Source: Arthrobacter sp. B0490
GTDB taxonomy: Bacteria > Actinomycetota > Actinomycetes > Actinomycetales > Micrococcaceae
Direction: 5' to 3'
NCBI RefSeq assembly: GCF_002929355.1
Contig: NZ_PJIR01000003.1
Location: 496,001-560,000 of the forward strand
DNA length: 64,000 nucleotides
In this document: positions 1-7,845 of the stretch, in pieces
Position numbering within the stretch: position 1 is the first letter of the stretch
Layout of the letters: every line of letters starts with the position of its first letter
Position numbers and translations under genes: made by a program
The notes under the pieces: generated by a model
The model's input: the letters and a program-made list of their open reading frames with translations, nothing else
Database searches by the model: none
Told to the model about the DNA's origin: nothing

Positions 1-1235
1 GATTCGGGGACATGCTGCGCCAGGCGCGCAGTGCCAAAGGACTCACCCAGGCCGAACTGGGTGCCGGGGTGTACTCCGATCATTTCATCTCGCTGCTGGA
101 GCGGGGACTGCGCCAGCCGACACCGGACATGGTGCAGCACTTCGCCACGCAACTGGGCATGGCCGTGCAGACCCTGAACTGGTGGGTCGAGCGGCCGAGT
201 GCCGAGGACCAGCCGGCCCTCACCACCGCGATGTTCGCCGCCAACTACGCCCGCGACATGCACGACGACGCCCTGGCGGCGTCCGAGGCCGAGTACGCGG
301 CCGACATCGCCTTCGAGCAGCGCAATGGGCCCGCCTGGTGGGACATGTCGATGCTCCACGCACAGTCGCTGATCGCCCTGCGGCGGCTCGACGAGGCCGA
401 GGCGGTCCTGCTGCAGATGGAGAAGCCCTCGCTGATGGTCGCGTCCGCCGAACTGCGGTCCGTCGTCCAGGGGCGTCTCTCCACCATCGCGCGCGCCTCG
501 GGACGGCTCCTCGACGCCCTCGAGCTCGCTCGCCGGTCCGCCGAATCCGCGGCGGAACTGCCGGAACAGTCACCGGCCCGCCTCCAGGCCGCGTTCATCC
601 TCATCGCCGCACTGTCCGTCAAGGGCGACCTCGACGAGGCGTGGGACGTGGCGACGGGTCTCGACGTCGTCGAGGGCGCCCCGTTCGTGCCGTCCCTCCT
701 GATCGCGCGCGGAGCATGGGCCATCGGCAACGTGGCCTTCCGCCGCGGCGAGGTGGAGGTGGGGCAGGAGCAGCACGCCCTTGCCGCCAGACTGCTGCTG
801 CCGCAGTCCGACCTCGTCACGTGGGCCGAGTTCCACCGCGCGAGTGCCAGCCTCAAGATGCAGGCCGGGATCGTGGACGAGTCCGTCCGCGAATCCCTGG
901 GCAAGGCCGAGCTGGGGCTGCGGCTCGTCGGCAGCCCCAGCCACCGCTCCGAGCTCACCCTCGTCCAGGCCCGCTTCGCGCTGCTGAGCGAGGACCTCGG
1001 GGAAGCGAAGGAGCTGCTCGACGCCGTCGACGGGCAGCGCACCCTGCTCGACTTCGAATCGATCACCGAGCTCGAGGACTGTCTCGGCCAGTACCACGCC
1101 GCGGCCGGCGCCCCGTCGCTGGCCGCCCGCCACCTCGCCGAAGCGGCACGCCTCTACTCGGACGCCGGTGCGGAGGAGAAGGCCCGCGAGCTGACGGAGC
1201 AGATCCGGGCACTGAAGGGCCGAGGGGTGCGCTAG
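1..1235 (+). CDS. XRE-family HTH regulator with TPR-like C-terminal region (5' partial)
   Basis: DNA-binding regulator. The frame is open to the left edge; the first in-frame ATG is at 12, but codons for F-G-D precede it and fit the usual lead-in of an XRE helix-turn-helix, so the true start is probably outside the window. Residues 5-55 from that ATG form the HTH (LTQAELG, then ISLLERG and a PTPDM turn). The remaining 350 residues are almost wholly helical and rich in A, L and E with a loose repeat, as in the TPR-type peptide- or ligand-sensing half of regulators such as the PlcR/Rgg class. The ligand is unknown. It stands alone before a 195-nt gap. Confidence 0.85.
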   Translation, partial: FGDMLRQARSAKGLTQAELGAGVYSDHFISLLERGLRQPTPDMVQHFATQLGMAVQTLNWWVERPSAEDQPALTTAMFAANYARDMHDDALAASEAEYAADIAFEQRNGPAWWDMSMLHAQSLIALRRLDEAEAVLLQMEKPSLMVASAELRSVVQGRLSTIARASGRLLDALELARRSAESAAELPEQSPARLQAAFILIAALSVKGDLDEAWDVATGLDVVEGAPFVPSLLIARGAWAIGNVAFRRGEVEVGQEQHALAARLLLPQSDLVTWAEFHRASASLKMQAGIVDESVRESLGKAELGLRLVGSPSHRSELTLVQARFALLSEDLGEAKELLDAVDGQRTLLDFESITELEDCLGQYHAAAGAPSLAARHLAEAARLYSDAGAEEKARELTEQIRALKGRGVR

Positions 1236-1430
1236 GTCTCCTTCGCCCCGGACGACGGCAATTTCGCGCCGCGGTCGTGGACACCCCCTGAAGGCCGGTC
1301 CTACGCTTGAACCGCGCGCCGGCCCCGGGGGACTTCGAGGCCCGTGCGGGTAGTACGGCGGCGCTGCCGCCCCTCGGTGCTGGGCCGGTCTGAGCGTCTC
1401 AACGATCCCTCGCACCCAAGGACAGCAACC

Positions 1431-2582
1431 ATGAAGGGTTCACGCACGTCCATCGCGGCAGCGGCTCTCGCCGTCGCCCTCACCTCCTCCGCCGCCATCG
1501 CAACCGCAGTGCCCTCCGCCGCCACCTACGGGCACGGCGACCCGGAGGTCACCGCGGGAGAGTCGGTCGATCTCGCGACCGGCCTCCTGTCCCCGCTCCG
1601 GGTGGCCGTCGGCCGCGACGACACCGCCTACGTCTCGCAGAACTTCGCCGGCCTGCTCACCAGCGTCGATCGCGACGGCGGGACCGCCACGCTGGTCGAA
1701 CGCCCCGGTATCGAGATCGGTGGGGTCTCCACCCGGTACGGCGACGTCTACTACACCGAGAGCGCGGGCGGACCCGGCAGCACGGACCCGTTCGTCGCCA
1801 ACGTCAGCGTCCTCGAGGACGGCGAGACCCGCGTGATCGCCGACTTCGCCGCGCTGGAGACCGAGAACAACTACGACGGCGACAACGAGTACGGGTTCCA
1901 GGACCTGCCCGAGGCCTGCGCGGCCGAACTCCCCGCCGACCTCCGCGAGTTCCTGCTGCCCCGCGGCGGCGAGGTCTACTCGCACCCGTTCGCGACGGCG
2001 GTGTCCGACCGGGGCCGTTACGTGTACGTGGCGGACGCCGGGGCCAACGTCATCTGGACGGTGGACACCCGGCGCGACGACATCGAAGCGACGGTCCTCG
2101 AGCCCGTGCCCACACTGGCCACGGAAGAGCTCCTCGCCTCCCTCGAGGGCCAGGGCATCAACCTGCCCGACTGCGTCCTCGGCTACACGTTCAACTCCGA
2201 GCCCGTGCCCACGGACATCGAGTTCGGGCCGGACGGGCTGCTGTACCTGACGTCGCTGCCAGGCGTCCCGGAGGATCCGACGCTCGGTTCGGTGCGCAGC
2301 TTCGACCCGGACTCGGGCGATATCGACGTCGTCGTCTCCGGTCTGACCTCGCCCACCGGGCTGGCGTTCGACCGCCATGGCAACCTCTTCGTCGCCGAAC
2401 TCTTCGCCAACAGGATCTCCATCATCCCGGCGGGGACGGACGAGGCGGAACTCTTCGCCGAAGCCGTCCAGCCGGCGGACGTCGAGGTCGACGACGAGTA
2501 CCTGTACTCGACCAGGAACGCCCTGTCGGAGGAAGCGGGCGGAACGCTCGTGCGCACCGCGCTGGACTACGACTGGGACTGA
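1431..2582 (+). CDS. Secreted ScyD/ScyE-family beta-propeller protein
   Basis: Exported 383-residue protein. ATG 1431 is chosen because AAGGACAG lies just upstream and the product begins with a clear signal peptide (Lys/Arg, a hydrophobic A/L/V stretch, then an AVPSA-like cleavage region). The rest shows NHL/SMP-30-like propeller repeats: GLLSPLRVAVG, HPFATAVSDRG, PTDIEFGPDG, SPTGLAFDRHG. Each has the hydrophobic strand followed by D-x-x-G. This is the pattern of the ScyD/ScyE family, named from cyanobacterial scytonemin clusters but common in actinobacteria with unknown substrate. Two cysteines (around AACAAEL and PDCVLG in the central part) could form a disulphide. It appears monocistronic and ends at a strong hairpin. 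Confidence 0.8.
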   Translation: MKGSRTSIAAAALAVALTSSAAIATAVPSAATYGHGDPEVTAGESVDLATGLLSPLRVAVGRDDTAYVSQNFAGLLTSVDRDGGTATLVERPGIEIGGVSTRYGDVYYTESAGGPGSTDPFVANVSVLEDGETRVIADFAALETENNYDGDNEYGFQDLPEACAAELPADLREFLLPRGGEVYSHPFATAVSDRGRYVYVADAGANVIWTVDTRRDDIEATVLEPVPTLATEELLASLEGQGINLPDCVLGYTFNSEPVPTDIEFGPDGLLYLTSLPGVPEDPTLGSVRSFDPDSGDIDVVVSGLTSPTGLAFDRHGNLFVAELFANRISIIPAGTDEAELFAEAVQPADVEVDDEYLYSTRNALSEEAGGTLVRTALDYDWD

Positions 2583-2594
2583 CACCCTGCAGGA

Positions 2595-2634
2595 ACGACG
2601 ACGACGCGTCCCGCACGGGGCGCGTCGTCGTCGT
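2595..2634. terminator. Bidirectional hairpin terminator
   Basis: A perfect 14-bp inverted repeat (arms 2595-2608 and 2621-2634, built from CGA/TCG repeats) with a 12-nt loop lies between two convergent genes ending at 2582 and 2652. There is no long T tract, as is usual in high-GC actinobacteria. Confidence 0.7.
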
Positions 2635-2651
2635 GTGCTCCCGTCGGTCCG

Positions 2652-3149
2652 TCAGTGCCGGAAGCGGCGGATGCTGTAGACGATGAACACGGCGGCCAGT
2701 ACGCCGGAGAGGATCAGGCTCGACCCGACGCTCCAGCCACCGGTGAGCCACCAGCGCTCGTCGAGCGGCCACCAGGCGGGGCTCGGCGGGTTCACACCCC
2801 ACAACACGCCGAGCAGGATCAGGACGAGGGCACCGGCGAAGCTGAGCACGATGGCACGCTTGGTCCTCACGCCCTGCGCGGCGGCAGCGAAGGCCTTCTC
2901 CTTGACGGGCTTCAGCCAGCGCCTCGCCCACTCGTACTGCTGTGCGAGGACGGCGAGGCCTGCCACGAGGGCCAGCAGGCCCGGGCCGGGAAGCACGAGG
3001 GCGGCCAGCCCGATGAGCACGAGCAGCCAGCCGACCACCAGCCCGAGAATCCGGCGTGCACCGCGCGGCCGGCTGCGTCCGGCGGATCGGGCACCCCGGG
3101 CAGCACCGGGTCGATCGTTCCGCTCCATCAACAATTCCTCGCTCGGCAT
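2652..3149 (-). CDS. PGPGW-family small integral membrane protein
   Basis: 165-residue membrane protein of the putative transmembrane PGPGW family (TIGR02611-like), function unknown. After a basic N-terminus rich in Arg come a first membrane segment (LGLVVGWLLVLIGL), the signature LPGPG turn, a second segment (LLALVAGLAVL), a YEWARRWL amphipathic stretch, and two further hydrophobic segments near the C-terminus. Two starts have AGGA-type ribosome sites: ATG 3149 and ATG 3128 (MERND). The second gives a more usual length. It is divergent from the GlsB-like gene and convergent with the ScyD-like gene. Confidence 0.8.
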   Translation of the reverse strand: MPSEELLMERNDRPGAARGARSAGRSRPRGARRILGLVVGWLLVLIGLAALVLPGPGLLALVAGLAVLAQQYEWARRWLKPVKEKAFAAAAQGVRTKRAIVLSFAGALVLILLGVLWGVNPPSPAWWPLDERWWLTGGWSVGSSLILSGVLAAVFIVYSIRRFRH

Positions 3150-3274
3150 GGCATTCCTCTATCGTTGAACCGATCGACGGTCCTGGCAACGCCCGATGCA
3201 CGGAGGCGGGTTGCTTGCCACCGGGACCCACAGACTTCCCGCGCGGAGCGCGGCCTCTTCCAAGGAGATTCATC

Positions 3275-3535
3275 ATGATCGGTTTCATCATCGCGGGACT
3301 CGTCATCGGCGCCCTCGCGCGGCTCATCAAGCCCGGCAAGCAGAACCTCGGGCTCATCGCCACCCTGCTGCTCGGGCTCGTCGGCTCCGTCATCGGCGGC
3401 CTGATCGCGAGCCTCCTCGGGACGGGGGACATCTTCGAGCTGAACGTCCTCGGCTTCATCGTGTCCGTCATCGCCGCCGTGCTGCTGATCGGCGTCGCCG
3501 AGACGGTCGCCGGCCGTCGCCGCGTCACGCGCTAG
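3275..3535 (+). CDS. GlsB/YeaQ/YmgE-family stress membrane protein
   Basis: 86-residue protein with three hydrophobic helices and the family pattern of a glycine-rich first helix (IAGLVIGALARLIKPG), a second (LLLGLVGSVIGGLI), a short hydrophilic loop and a third (IVSVIAAVLLIG). Members of this family are transglycosylase-associated or general-stress membrane proteins of unclear activity. ATG 3275 is fixed by an AAGGAG site at 3262-3267. The frame is open further upstream, but that part is basic and not membrane-like. A classic intrinsic terminator follows, so the gene is probably monocistronic. Confidence 0.88.
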   Translation: MIGFIIAGLVIGALARLIKPGKQNLGLIATLLLGLVGSVIGGLIASLLGTGDIFELNVLGFIVSVIAAVLLIGVAETVAGRRRVTR

Positions 3536-3555
3536 GTCTTCCGGCTTCAGGGGAA

Positions 3556-3580
3556 GGGGCGGCTCCGGCCGCCCCTTTTT
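3556..3580 (+). terminator. Intrinsic terminator of the GlsB-like gene
   Basis: An 8-bp GC stem (GGGGCGGC at 3556-3563, its complement at 3568-3575) with a TCCG tetraloop is followed at once by five T residues (3576-3580). It begins 21 nt after the stop codon. Confidence 0.85.
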
Positions 3581-3702
3581 CGCGTGTCGGCGGCACGCCT
3601 CACCGGTGCCGCTCGTTCTCCGAAGTACACGTGCCCAACGCCCAGCTTGCAGGTGTAGCCTTGGCGTCAGATGGGGCACAAATCCGTTCGGAAGGCTCAA
3701 TC

Positions 3703-4911
3703 ATGAACAAGAACTGGCGCTGGCTCCCGGCCGGCATCGTCCCAGTCGTCATCGTCACTGCCGCCGTGAGCGGCTCCGCCGTCGCCGAAGCCCAACCGCA
3801 ACTGCCCGCGAAGACCGCGCAGGAACTGCTCGAGTTCGTGGCCACCAGCACCGACGACGCCTACTCGGGCACCGTCGAGCAGTCGTCCGACCTCGGCCTC
3901 CCCGATATCAGCATGGCCACTCCCCCGGGCCGCACGTCCAGCTCCGATCCCACCTCCACCGCCCTCGAGCTCCTGACCGCCGACCACACCGCACAGGTGT
4001 ACGTCGACGGGACGGAGAAGGCACGGGTCCAGGTGCTCGACCAGCTCGCGCAGCGCGACGTCGTCATCAACGGGAACGACGCCTGGTACTACGACTCCGA
4101 GTCCAACGAGGCCACGCACGCCGCCCTCCCCGACAAGGACGCCGTGAAGGCGGACCTCGAGGCGAAGCTGCAGGAGAAGGCCGCCGAGCACCCCGAGCTC
4201 CTGAACCTCCCCCGGACACCTGCCGAGGTCGCCGAGGTGTTCCTCGCACGGATCGACCCCAGCACCGAGGTGCAGGTCGAGGGTACGAGCCGCGTCGCGG
4301 GACGCAGCGCCTACGAGCTCGTCCTCACCCCCGAGGACGATGCCACCCTGATCGGCTCCATCTCCGTCAGCGTCGACTCCGAGACCGGCGTCCCCCTGAA
4401 CGTCACGGTCCTGGCGAAGGGCCAGGAGGAGGCCGCGTTCTCCGCCGGCTTCAGCGCGGTGGACTTCAGCACCCCGGACGCCGATGTCTTCGCGTTCACC
4501 CCGCCGGCAGGTGCCACCGTCACCGAGGCTCCCACCGCCGACGAGGTGAAGGCGGAGCTCGAGGCCAAGCAGGACCTCGCCCGGACTCCGGCCGAGGCAC
4601 CCCAGCAGCCGACGGTCATCGGCGAGGGCTGGAGCACGATCGTCGAACTACCTGCCGGCACCGCAGCGGGACTGGGACTCGATGCCGCCGCGGGGAACGC
4701 CGCCGGCATGGGCGACATCATGGAGATCAAGCCGGGCATGGATCCCGAGGAGGTCGCAGGCGCCCAGGCCCTCCTGGAGCAGGCCCTCACCGACGTCGAC
4801 GGCGGGAAGGCACTCCAGACGTCGCTCGTCTCGGTGCTCGTCACCGACGACGGCCGGATCCTCGCAGGCGCCGTCGGCGTCGACCAGCTCGTCGCTGCCT
4901 CCCGGCAGTGA
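3703..4911 (+). CDS. Secreted LolA/LppX-like lipid-carrier-fold protein
   Basis: 402-residue exported protein. A GAAGG site precedes ATG 3703, and residues 1-32 form a signal peptide (KNWRW, a hydrophobic core, AEAQP). The body has the features of the actinobacterial outer-membrane-lipoprotein-carrier (LolA-like) group: an ELLEFV..STDDAYSGTVE opening strand, a DAWYYDSESN strand pair, GRSAYELVLTP, and VSVDSETGVPLNVTV. The fold is a half barrel that holds a lipid or lipoprotein; the ligand here is unknown. There is no lipobox cysteine. An ABC-2 exporter follows, so the pair may handle one substrate. A 13-bp hairpin right after the stop suggests partial termination. Confidence 0.75.
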   Translation: MNKNWRWLPAGIVPVVIVTAAVSGSAVAEAQPQLPAKTAQELLEFVATSTDDAYSGTVEQSSDLGLPDISMATPPGRTSSSDPTSTALELLTADHTAQVYVDGTEKARVQVLDQLAQRDVVINGNDAWYYDSESNEATHAALPDKDAVKADLEAKLQEKAAEHPELLNLPRTPAEVAEVFLARIDPSTEVQVEGTSRVAGRSAYELVLTPEDDATLIGSISVSVDSETGVPLNVTVLAKGQEEAAFSAGFSAVDFSTPDADVFAFTPPAGATVTEAPTADEVKAELEAKQDLARTPAEAPQQPTVIGEGWSTIVELPAGTAAGLGLDAAAGNAAGMGDIMEIKPGMDPEEVAGAQALLEQALTDVDGGKALQTSLVSVLVTDDGRILAGAVGVDQLVAASRQ

Positions 4912-4925
4912 TCGCAGGAGTACCC

Positions 4926-4956
4926 GCGGAGTCCGCACAGGCCGTGCGGACTCCGC
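4926..4956 (+). terminator. 13-bp inverted repeat between the LolA-like gene and the exporter ATPase gene
   Basis: Perfect 13-nt arms (4926-4938 and 4944-4956) enclose a 5-nt loop AGGCC, starting 15 nt after the stop at 4911 and ending 3 nt before the preferred GTG start at 4959. No T tract follows. It may be a weak terminator or an attenuator that lowers expression of the ABC genes. Confidence 0.5.
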
Positions 4957-4958
4957 CG

Positions 4959-5906
4959 GTGAGCGCCCGTGAGTTCGCGATCGAGACACGCGGGCTGACC
5001 AAGGTCTTCGGCAGGCAGCGGGCCGTCGACGGTGTCGATCTCGCCGTCCCCCGCGGCACGGTGTTCGGGTTCCTCGGGCCCAACGGGTCGGGCAAGACCA
5101 CCACCATCCGCATGCTCCTCGGCCTCGCCGCGGCGACCAGCGGCGAGATCCGGTTGCTCGACGGCGCCATGCCGAAGGACACCCGCTCCGTCCTGCCGCG
5201 CGTGGGAGCACTCGTCGAAGGGCCTGCCATCTATCCCTTCCTCTCGGGGCGCGCGAACCTCCAGCGCTTCGACGCGGCCGACCGCCACACGTCGCCCGCC
5301 ACCCGGAATGCCCGCGTCGATGCCGCCCTCGAACGCGTGGGCCTCGGCCACGCGGCGAAGAAGCGGGCCCACGCCTACTCGCTCGGCATGAAGCAGCGCC
5401 TGGGCATCGCCAACGCGCTGCTCGCGCCGCGCGATCTGCTGATCCTCGACGAACCCACCAACGGGCTCGACCCGCAGGGCACGCGCGAGGTCCGCAACCT
5501 CATCAGGTCCCTGTCCGACGACGGCACCACGATCTTCGTCTCCAGCCACCTGCTCGCCGAGGTGGAGCAGATGTGCACCATGATCGCGGTCATGAGCGCG
5601 GGCCGGCTCGTGGCGCAGGGCACCCTCGACGAACTCCGCTCCGCCGGCACCGCGCGGGTCCGCATCACCACGCCCGACCATGCCGACGCCCACCACGTCC
5701 TCGCCGGGCTCGGGCTCGTCCCCGAGATCCACGGGCGCGACGACGTCATCACCGCCGAACTCTCCGTGCCCGGCCTCCAGCCCGAGACGGTGAACGCAGC
5801 CCTCGTCCGCGCCGACGTGCGCGTCCGGGGTTTCGAGGCGAGCGGCGCGTCCCTCGAGGACCGGTTCGTCGCACTCACGGGAGAGGGGTTCGACGTTGCC
5901 GGCTGA
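4959..5906 (+). CDS. ABC-2-type exporter, ATP-binding subunit
   Basis: Nucleotide-binding subunit of a membrane exporter. Walker A (GPNGSGKTT), signature (YSLGMKQRL), Walker B (LLILDEPTNGLDP) and the switch His (FVSSHLLAEVE) are all intact, and about 100 residues follow, as in the CcmA/DrrA-type exporters. In-frame GTG codons at 4908, 4944 and 4959 are possible starts: 4908 overlaps the upstream stop, but 4959 begins about ten residues before the conserved ETRGLTKVFG strand and fits the family best. It overlaps the permease gene by 11 nt. The substrate is unknown; the LolA-like neighbour hints at a lipid or envelope component. Confidence 0.88.
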   Translation: MSAREFAIETRGLTKVFGRQRAVDGVDLAVPRGTVFGFLGPNGSGKTTTIRMLLGLAAATSGEIRLLDGAMPKDTRSVLPRVGALVEGPAIYPFLSGRANLQRFDAADRHTSPATRNARVDAALERVGLGHAAKKRAHAYSLGMKQRLGIANALLAPRDLLILDEPTNGLDPQGTREVRNLIRSLSDDGTTIFVSSHLLAEVEQMCTMIAVMSAGRLVAQGTLDELRSAGTARVRITTPDHADAHHVLAGLGLVPEIHGRDDVITAELSVPGLQPETVNAALVRADVRVRGFEASGASLEDRFVALTGEGFDVAG

Positions 5907-6729
5907 CGTCTCGCTCGGACTGACCCTCGTGGTCTCGGAGATCACCGTACTGTTCCGCAGGTTGCGCACCTGGGCGATGATCGGCGCCCTGGCGCTGATC
6001 CCGATCCTCATCGCCGTCGTCGTCCGTGTCTCCTCCGACGGGTCGGCCAGCGGCCGCGGCCCGGCGTTCCTCGACAGCATCACGCAGAACGGGTTGTTCG
6101 TCTCGCTGACGGCGCTCACCGTCGCCATCCCCCTGTTCCTGCCGCTGACCATCGGCGTCGTCGCGGGCGACACGATCGCCGGCGAGGCCAACCTCGGGAC
6201 GCTGCGCTACCTGCTCGTGGCGCCTGCAGGCCGGGTGCGGCTGCTGCTCGTGAAGTACGCGGGGGCGGCACTGTTCTGCTTCGTGGCGACCCTGACCGTC
6301 GTGGTCACGGGCGCGATCATCGGGGCGCTGCTGTTCCCCGTGGGGCCCGTGACGCTGCTGTCCGGGGACACCGTGGGCATCGTCGGCTACTTCGGGCGGC
6401 TGCTGCTGCTCGCGCTGTACGTGACGGTGTCGCTGCTGGGCCTCAGCGCCATCGGGCTGTTCATCTCGACGCTGACGACCATCCCGGTGGGCGCCATGGC
6501 CGCGACGGCCGCACTGGCCGCGGTGTCGCAGATCCTGGGTGCCCTGCCGCAGCTCGAGTGGCTGCACCCGTGGCTGTTCACCAACTACTGGCTCGGCTTC
6601 GGGGACCTGCTGCGGCAGCCGATCGTGTGGAACTCGTTCGCGGACAACGCGCTGCTGCAGTCCGGCTACATCGCCGTGTTCGGCGCGCTGGCGTACGGGC
6701 GGTTCAGCACGAAGGACATCCTGAGCTGA
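5896..6729 (+). CDS. ABC-2-type exporter, permease subunit
   Basis: 277-residue integral membrane protein with six predicted hydrophobic segments: a first after EITVLFRRLRTWAM, a second near FVSLTALTVAIPLFLPL, the conserved AGDTIAGEANLGTLRYLL coupling region of ABC-2 permeases, and further segments around CFVATLTVVVTG, LLLLALYVTVSLLG and the C-terminal region. TTG 5896 lies inside the end of the ATPase gene, so the two are translationally coupled. The pair is complete as a half-transporter set of one ATPase and one permease. Confidence 0.87.
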   Translation: MPADVSLGLTLVVSEITVLFRRLRTWAMIGALALIPILIAVVVRVSSDGSASGRGPAFLDSITQNGLFVSLTALTVAIPLFLPLTIGVVAGDTIAGEANLGTLRYLLVAPAGRVRLLLVKYAGAALFCFVATLTVVVTGAIIGALLFPVGPVTLLSGDTVGIVGYFGRLLLLALYVTVSLLGLSAIGLFISTLTTIPVGAMAATAALAAVSQILGALPQLEWLHPWLFTNYWLGFGDLLRQPIVWNSFADNALLQSGYIAVFGALAYGRFSTKDILS

Positions 6730-6749
6730 TCCCGAATGGCCCTGCCTAC

Positions 6750-6768
6750 TTAACTTAGGCTACCCTTG
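6750..6768 (+). promoter_or_regulatory. DtxR/IdeR-type iron box
   Basis: The 19-nt stretch 6750-6768 matches the DtxR/IdeR consensus (TTAGGTTAGGCTAACCTAA) at 14 of 19 positions, including the central TTAGGCTA. It lies 55 nt before the start of the iron-binding protein gene, where an iron-loaded repressor would shut off the importer operon. Confidence 0.65.
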
Positions 6769-6822
6769 CTCGTTGAGAGCCTCGCGTTCGACGGACACCC
6801 CCACTGCCTGAGAAGAGACCTG

Positions 6823-7845
6823 ATGCACCCGCGCCCCCTGACGGCCACCCTCGTCGGACTGACTGCCCTGACCTCGATCCTCACGGGCTGCAGTGCCATC
6901 GGCGGCGACTCGGCCGACCTCCAGATCTACTCCGCGCGGCACTACGACCTCGAGGGTGCCTTCGGGCAGTTCACCGACGAGACGGGCATCACCGTCGAAT
7001 TCATCACCGGCGACGACGCCGAGCTCCTCGAGCGCCTCAAGGCCGAGGGCGACGACACCCCGGCCGACGTCTTCATGACGGTCGACGCCGGCAACCTCTG
7101 GAACGGTGCGCGCCAGGGCGAACTCGCCGTCACCGATTCCCCGGTGCTCGACGAAGCCGTCCCCGAGGACCTGCGCGACGACGAGGGACGCTGGTACGGG
7201 CTCGCCCTGCGCGCGCGCACGGTCACGTACAACCCCGACGCCGTGGACCCCGCCGACTTCGATGCGACCGAGACCTACGCGGGCCTCGCGGACCCGAAGT
7301 GGAAGGGCCGGCTGTGCATGCGGGACGCCACCTCCGCCTACACCCAGTCGCTCGTGGCCGGCCTGATCGACCTCCACGGCCGGGAGCGGGCCCTCGAGAT
7401 CGTCGAGGGCTGGGTGGCCAACGACGTCGAGATCCTGAGCAACGACGTCCTCCTCCTGGATGCCATCGACGCCGGGACGTGCGATGTCGGCATCAACAAC
7501 CACTACTACCTCGCCCGGACCCTCGAGGAGAATCCCGACCTGAACGTGGACCTGTACTGGGCGAGCCAGGAGGGCGCCGGGACGCACGTGAACATCTCGG
7601 GCGCGGGCGTGGTCGAAGGCTCCGACAGCGCGGAGGACGCGCAGAAGCTCATCGAGTGGCTCGCCACCGACGGGCAGAACGCCTTCGTGGACGCCAACCA
7701 CGAGTTCCCCGTCAACCCGACCGTCGAGCCCGAGCCGGTCATCGCCGGGTTCGGCGAGTTCACGCGGATGCCGCTCAACGCCGAGGCCTACGGGACGCTC
7801 AACGCCGACGCCGTCGACCTGCTCGCCGAGGCCGGATACAAGTGA
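6823..7845 (+). CDS. Fe(III) ABC importer, substrate-binding lipoprotein (FbpA-like)
   Basis: 340-residue lipoprotein that captures ferric iron outside the cell. ATG 6823 follows AGAAGAG. A signal peptide ends in a lipobox (ILTGC), so the Cys would be lipidated. The mature part opens with the FbpA/FutA hallmark LQIYSARHYD, followed by an acidic segment (GDDAELLERLKAEG) and PADVFMTVDAG. The YGLALRARTVTYNPD hinge and the late NNHYYLAR tyrosines fit iron-coordinating positions in this family. First gene of a four-gene operon with 4-nt overlaps, behind an iron box. Confidence 0.9.
   Translation: MHPRPLTATLVGLTALTSILTGCSAIGGDSADLQIYSARHYDLEGAFGQFTDETGITVEFITGDDAELLERLKAEGDDTPADVFMTVDAGNLWNGARQGELAVTDSPVLDEAVPEDLRDDEGRWYGLALRARTVTYNPDAVDPADFDATETYAGLADPKWKGRLCMRDATSAYTQSLVAGLIDLHGRERALEIVEGWVANDVEILSNDVLLLDAIDAGTCDVGINNHYYLARTLEENPDLNVDLYWASQEGAGTHVNISGAGVVEGSDSAEDAQKLIEWLATDGQNAFVDANHEFPVNPTVEPEPVIAGFGEFTRMPLNAEAYGTLNADAVDLLAEAGYK

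Noticed and set aside
4311..6191. Long open frame (626 codons) on the - strand opposite the LolA-like and ABC genes
   Set aside because: No motif; the + strand genes have intact Walker and signature motifs and proper overlaps.
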